From: an uncultured Clostridia bacterium
Lineage (GTDB): Bacteria; Bacillota; Clostridia; Christensenellales; Borkfalkiaceae
Direction of reading: 5' to 3'
Length of the DNA: 34,550 nucleotides
NCBI GenBank assembly: GCA_944363395.1
Contig: CALVUC010000017.1
Location: 1-34,550 of the forward strand
Under the pieces are notes generated by a model. That model made no database searches. It was not told where the DNA came from and saw only the letters and a program-made list of their open reading frames with translations. Position 1 is the stretch's first letter, and the number at the start of each line of letters is the position of its first letter. Positions 30,690 to 34,550 of the stretch are shown piece by piece. Position numbers and translations under genes: made by a program.

Positions 30690-31623
30690 GTTTACCGTCG
30701 CGGGGATGACCTGCAAAAACAACGTCTTTTTGGCGCCCCTCGCGGGGTATACGAACCACCCCTTCCGCACGATGTGTATGCGCCTCGGCGCGGGGCTGAC
30801 GTATACCGAGATGGTGAGCGGCAAGGGGCTCTTATACGGCAGCGAAGAGACCCGAAAGCTGCTCTATTGCGGGGAGGAGACGCCCAAGGCGGCGCAGATC
30901 TTCGGCAGTGATCCCGCCCTCATGCGCGCCGTCTGCGAGAGCGAGGCGCTCGCGCCCTTCGACCTCATCGATATCAACATGGGCTGTCCCATGCCCAAGA
31001 TCGTCAAAAACGGCGACGGCAGCGCGCTCATGGAGAACTTCCCGCTCGCCGAACGGGTGATCCGGGAATGCGTCAGGAGCGGCAAGCGCATCTCCGTCAA
31101 GTTCCGCACGGGCGTGGACGAGGCGCATAAGGCGGCGGCGGAGTTCGCCCGCCTGTGCGAGGGCGCGGGCGCCTGCATGATCGCCGTCCACGGCAGGACG
31201 CGCGACAAGCTGTATGCGGGGCAGTCCGACTACGCGCAGATCGCGGCGGCAAAGAACGCCGTCTCCATCCCCGTCATCGCCAACGGCGGCATCTGGAACG
31301 CCAAGGACAGGGACGAGATGCTCGCCCGTACGGGCGCGGACGGCGTGATGATCGCCCGAGCGGCGCTCTACCGTCCGCAGGTCTTCTGCGAGCTGACGGG
31401 AACAGCGCCCGTGCCGACGGCGGAACTCTTCTCCCGCCAGCTCGAGGAGACGCGCGCGCTCTACGGCGAGCGCTTCGCCGTCGTGTTCATGCGCAAGATG
31501 GCAGCCTTTTACTGCAAGGGGATGCGGGGGGCTGCGGAGTATAAGCGGCGGCTCTTTTCGGTGACGGACACGGGGGAGCTCTCTCTTCTCGCCGCCGCGC
31601 TGTTCGGCGCGGAGGGCGCGTAA
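30682..31623 (+). CDS. dus: tRNA-dihydrouridine synthase
   Basis: An FMN enzyme that reduces uridines in tRNA D-loops. 313 residues from GTG 30682, which overlaps mazG by 8 nt; GGAG at 30670-30673 has the right spacing. Family motifs are LAPLAGYTNHPFR (17-29), DINMGCPMPK with the catalytic C102, VHGRTRDKLYAG for phosphate/tRNA contacts, and IPVIANGGI with GADGVMIARA for FMN binding. It belongs to the DusB-like bacterial group. In B. subtilis the gene after yabN is yabO (rqcP) instead, so this is a local change of order. It is the last gene before a good terminator. Confidence 0.93.
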   Translation: MREFTVAGMTCKNNVFLAPLAGYTNHPFRTMCMRLGAGLTYTEMVSGKGLLYGSEETRKLLYCGEETPKAAQIFGSDPALMRAVCESEALAPFDLIDINMGCPMPKIVKNGDGSALMENFPLAERVIRECVRSGKRISVKFRTGVDEAHKAAAEFARLCEGAGACMIAVHGRTRDKLYAGQSDYAQIAAAKNAVSIPVIANGGIWNAKDRDEMLARTGADGVMIARAALYRPQVFCELTGTAPVPTAELFSRQLEETRALYGERFAVVFMRKMAAFYCKGMRGAAEYKRRLFSVTDTGELSLLAAALFGAEGA

Positions 31624-31683
31624 TTCGCCCGCTGCGGGCAGAAAGGCGGCTGCGCCTGTCCCGTACGGGAGGCGCCGTCAAAG

Positions 31684-31713
31684 GGCGTACAGGCAGACCT
31701 GTGCGCCTTTTTT
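31684..31713 (+). terminator. Terminator after dus
   Basis: GGCGTACAGG (31684-31693) pairs with CCTGTGCGCC (31698-31707, one G-T pair), loop CAGA, then six T. A second GC hairpin lies just upstream around 31652-31676. Confidence 0.92.
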
Positions 31714-31754
31714 CGCGTCCAAGGGAAAAAGTTTGCAAAACACGGCGCAAAGAT

Positions 31755-31783
31755 TTTACTTTTTTCCCGTTCCGTGTTATAAT
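31755..31783 (+). promoter_or_regulatory. Promoter of gyrB-gyrA
   Basis: TTTACT (31755-31760), 17 bp, TATAAT (31778-31783). A second TATAAT at 31791-31796 has no -35 partner. The leader holds a CGCGCG inverted repeat (31801-31806/31813-31818) before GGAGG. Confidence 0.8.
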
Positions 31784-31840
31784 GAGGGCATATAATAGTT
31801 CGCGCGCACGCACGCGCGCGTATCCCGCAGGGAGGAAGCC

Positions 31841-33754
31841 ATGTCGGAAAAGGTGGAGGGCGCATACGGCGCGGAACAGATCCAGGTCCTCGACGGTCTG
31901 GAACACATCCGCAAGCGCCCCGGAATGTATATCAGTTCAACGGATGCGCGGGGGCTGCATCACCTCGTGAGCGAAGTCGTCGACAACTCCATCGACGAGG
32001 CGCTCGCAGGCTACTGCGACCGCGTGGACGTCACGATCAACGCGGACGGCTCGTGTACCGTCGAGGACAACGGGCGGGGCATCCCGACCGAGATCCACCC
32101 CAAGGAGGGCGTCTCCACGGTGGAGGTCGTCTTTACCAAGGTCAACGCGGGCGGCAAGTTCGGCGGCGATTCGGGCTACAAGGTCTCGAGCGGTCTGCAC
32201 GGCGTGGGCGTCAAGGCGGTCAACGCGCTCTCGGAGTGGCTGGAGGCGGAAGTCTCGCAGAACGGTCACATCTATAAGCAGGTCTACAACCGCGGCGTGC
32301 CGCAGCGCGCGCTCGCCGTCGTCGGCGATACGGACAAGACGGGGACCAAGGTCACCTTTTATCCCGACGCCGAGATCTTCGAGACCGTCGTCTTTCAGTA
32401 CGACGTGCTGCGCGTGCGCCTCAAAGAACTCGCCTTCCTCAACAAGGGGCTGACCATCTCGCTCACCGATAAGCGCGGCGAGAAGGAGCGCTCGGACGTC
32501 TTTCACTACGAGGGCGGCATCCGCGAGCTGGTCGAAGAGATCAACAAGGGCAACGAGGTGCTCTTTCCCGAACCGCTCTATTTTGAAGCGCAGGAGGGGA
32601 CGACCGTCTGCGAGGTCGCGCTCCAATACAACGACGGCTACAACGAGGTCATCTATTCGTACGCGAACAACGTCAACACCATCGACGGCGGCACGCACGT
32701 CGACGGGCTCAAGCTGGCGCTCACCAAGGTCATCAACGACGCGGGCAAAAAGCTGAACATCTTAAAGGAGAACGACCGTCTGACGGGCGAGGACGTGCGC
32801 GAGGGCATCACCGCCGTCGTCTCCGTCAAGCTGGAAAACGCGCAGTTCGAATCGCAGACCAAGGACAAACTCAATAACAGCTTCGTGCGGACCTTCGTCT
32901 CCCGCTGCGTCGCCGAAAATTTCGGCACCTATATCGAGGAACATCCCTCCGAGGCGCGCGAACTCGTCCTTCGGTGCATCACGGCGCAGAAGGCGCGCGA
33001 CGCGGCGCGCTCCGCCCGCGAACTCACGCGCAGGAAGGGCGTCCTCGAATCGACCACGCTGCCCGGCAAGCTCGCCGACTGCTCGGACAAGCGCCCCGAA
33101 CTGTGCGAGATCTATATCGTCGAGGGCGACTCGGCGGGCGGCACGGCAAAGCAGGGGCGGGACAGGCGCTTCCAGGCGATCCTTCCGCTGCGCGGCAAGA
33201 TCCTCAACGTCGAGAAGGTGCGCCTCAACCGCGTTCTGGAGAACGCCGAGATCAAGGCGATGATCACCGCCTTCGGCTGCGGGATCCTGGACGACTTCGA
33301 CGAGAGCAAGCTGCGCTATGACAGGATCATCTCCATGACCGATGCCGACGTCGACGGCGCGCACATCCGCATCCTGCTGCTCACCTTCCTCTTCCGCTAT
33401 ATGCGCCCGCTCATCGAGCACGGACACGTCTATTCGGCGATGCCGCCCCTCTACAAGGCGAGCATCAAGGGGAAGGAGGACGTCTACCTCTATTCGGAGG
33501 AGGAAAAGACCGCCTACGACGCGGCGAACAACAACAAGGTGGAATACCAGCGCTATAAGGGGCTCGGGGAAATGAGCACCGAACAGCTCTGGGACACGAC
33601 GATGAACCCCGCGACGCGCACGCTCGTCCGCGTGACCATGCGCGACGCGATGGAGGCGGACAAGATGTTCACCATCCTCATGGGCGAGAGCCCCGCGCTG
33701 CGCCGCAAGTTCATCGAAGAGAACGCCACGCTGGTGAAAGATCTGGATATCTGA
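31841..33754 (+). CDS. gyrB: DNA gyrase subunit B
   Basis: The ATPase subunit of the A2B2 type II topoisomerase that introduces negative supercoils. 637 residues, the usual Bacillota length. The GHKL ATPase domain (about 1-215) has EVVDNSIDEA, DNGRGIP and SSGLHGVGVKAVNALS. The transducer domain (about 220-390) has the QTK loop lysine in FESQTKDKLNN. The TOPRIM domain contains EGDSAGG and DADVDGAHI. The C-terminal tail has YQRYKGLGEM. GGAGG precedes the ATG by 5 nt. gyrA follows after a 164-nt gap with two hairpins. No recF, dnaN or dnaA lies upstream, unlike the common origin-proximal arrangement. Confidence 0.97.
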   Translation: MSEKVEGAYGAEQIQVLDGLEHIRKRPGMYISSTDARGLHHLVSEVVDNSIDEALAGYCDRVDVTINADGSCTVEDNGRGIPTEIHPKEGVSTVEVVFTKVNAGGKFGGDSGYKVSSGLHGVGVKAVNALSEWLEAEVSQNGHIYKQVYNRGVPQRALAVVGDTDKTGTKVTFYPDAEIFETVVFQYDVLRVRLKELAFLNKGLTISLTDKRGEKERSDVFHYEGGIRELVEEINKGNEVLFPEPLYFEAQEGTTVCEVALQYNDGYNEVIYSYANNVNTIDGGTHVDGLKLALTKVINDAGKKLNILKENDRLTGEDVREGITAVVSVKLENAQFESQTKDKLNNSFVRTFVSRCVAENFGTYIEEHPSEARELVLRCITAQKARDAARSARELTRRKGVLESTTLPGKLADCSDKRPELCEIYIVEGDSAGGTAKQGRDRRFQAILPLRGKILNVEKVRLNRVLENAEIKAMITAFGCGILDDFDESKLRYDRIISMTDADVDGAHIRILLLTFLFRYMRPLIEHGHVYSAMPPLYKASIKGKEDVYLYSEEEKTAYDAANNNKVEYQRYKGLGEMSTEQLWDTTMNPATRTLVRVTMRDAMEADKMFTILMGESPALRRKFIEENATLVKDLDI

Positions 33755-33793
33755 ACGGGCTGCCGCCGCCGAGGCGCGGCGGGGCTTTACGGG

Positions 33794-33840
33794 AACGGGG
33801 CGGCGCGCGGGGCGCGCCCTGCGCGCCGCCCCCGTTTTCT
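33794..33840 (+). terminator. GC hairpin between gyrB and gyrA
   Basis: 33794-33808 pairs with 33821-33836 (one bulged C), then TTCTTT. Possibly a partial terminator or attenuator that sets the gyrB to gyrA ratio. Confidence 0.5.
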
Positions 33841-33843
33841 TTG

Positions 33844-33882
33844 CGCGGGAAACGCCGCACGCTTTTTGCGGCGTTTCCCGCG
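33844..33882 (+). other. Perfect 15-bp hairpin upstream of gyrA
   Basis: 33844-33858 pairs with 33868-33882; the loop contains five T. No T-run follows. It sits 36 bp before the gyrA ATG and no promoter is visible between them, so it is probably an RNA element in the gyrB-gyrA transcript. Confidence 0.5.
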
Positions 33883-33909
33883 GACGTCACGGCGAAGAGG
33901 TTCGCGTGA

Positions 33910-34550
<641 letters not shown>

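Noticed and set aside
31791..31796. Second TATAAT before gyrB
   Set aside because: No -35 box at the right distance; the upstream TATAAT at 31778 has one.

Overview
The window is a GC-rich, densely packed piece of bacterial chromosome with no rRNA, tRNA, CRISPR, IS or prophage signal. It carries the sporulation regulator spoVT followed by a yabM-type flippase and a yabN/mazG-type gene, an order known from Bacillus subtilis. It also has a PdaB-like deacetylase, a tandem-OB single-strand DNA-binding protein typical of Clostridia, a single-chain glycyl-tRNA synthetase and strong vegetative promoters with 17-bp spacers. Together these point to an endospore-forming, high-GC member of the Clostridia (Bacillota), probably an uncultivated lineage. 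Species or family cannot be fixed from the sequence alone.

Layout. 1-4202: a structured leader, then cysE-cysS (overlapping), then alaS for a compact alanyl-tRNA synthetase. 4259-6107: a sugar/maltose O-acetyltransferase, then the rplM-rpsI ribosomal operon with a consensus promoter and a clear terminator. 6140-9646: a small repeat-bearing gene on the minus strand, a large lipoprotein with beta-propeller-like repeats, a C-terminal membrane anchor and a P/E/A/V tail, and a double zinc-ribbon protein with a very acidic tail. 9698-13006: comF, a PdaB-like polysaccharide deacetylase, the tandem-OB SSB and a PlsC-type acyltransferase that appears to be leaderless. 13095-16027 (minus): a family 2 glycosyltransferase and glyS. 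16171-18902: a strongly self-complementary RNA-like region under its own promoter, glnS, and two tandem paralogous small membrane proteins. 18912-24920: uvrB with a candidate SOS box, an NT5C-type nucleotidase, a NUDIX hydrolase and uvrA. 24999-27273: an aminotransferase and a convergent AEC permease sharing one terminator. 27395-31713: spoVT with a candidate sigma-G promoter, a yabM-like flippase, the yabN-like mazG gene and a dus gene. 31755-34550: gyrB and the start of gyrA, which runs off the window.

The genes are mostly housekeeping: translation (four aminoacyl-tRNA synthetases, L13, S9, Dus), DNA repair and topology (UvrA, UvrB, SSB, gyrase), nucleotide clean-up (NUDIX, MazG, NT5C) and envelope or spore functions. 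The less ordinary material lies in the non-coding parts and in small or hybrid proteins: the switch-like cysE leader, the 16.2-16.4 kb structured element, the paired small membrane proteins, the compact AlaRS, the lipoprotein/TM hybrid, the leaderless acyltransferase, and the 146-nt overlap of the flippase gene with mazG. No complete new multi-gene system such as a defence island or biosynthetic cluster was recognised.
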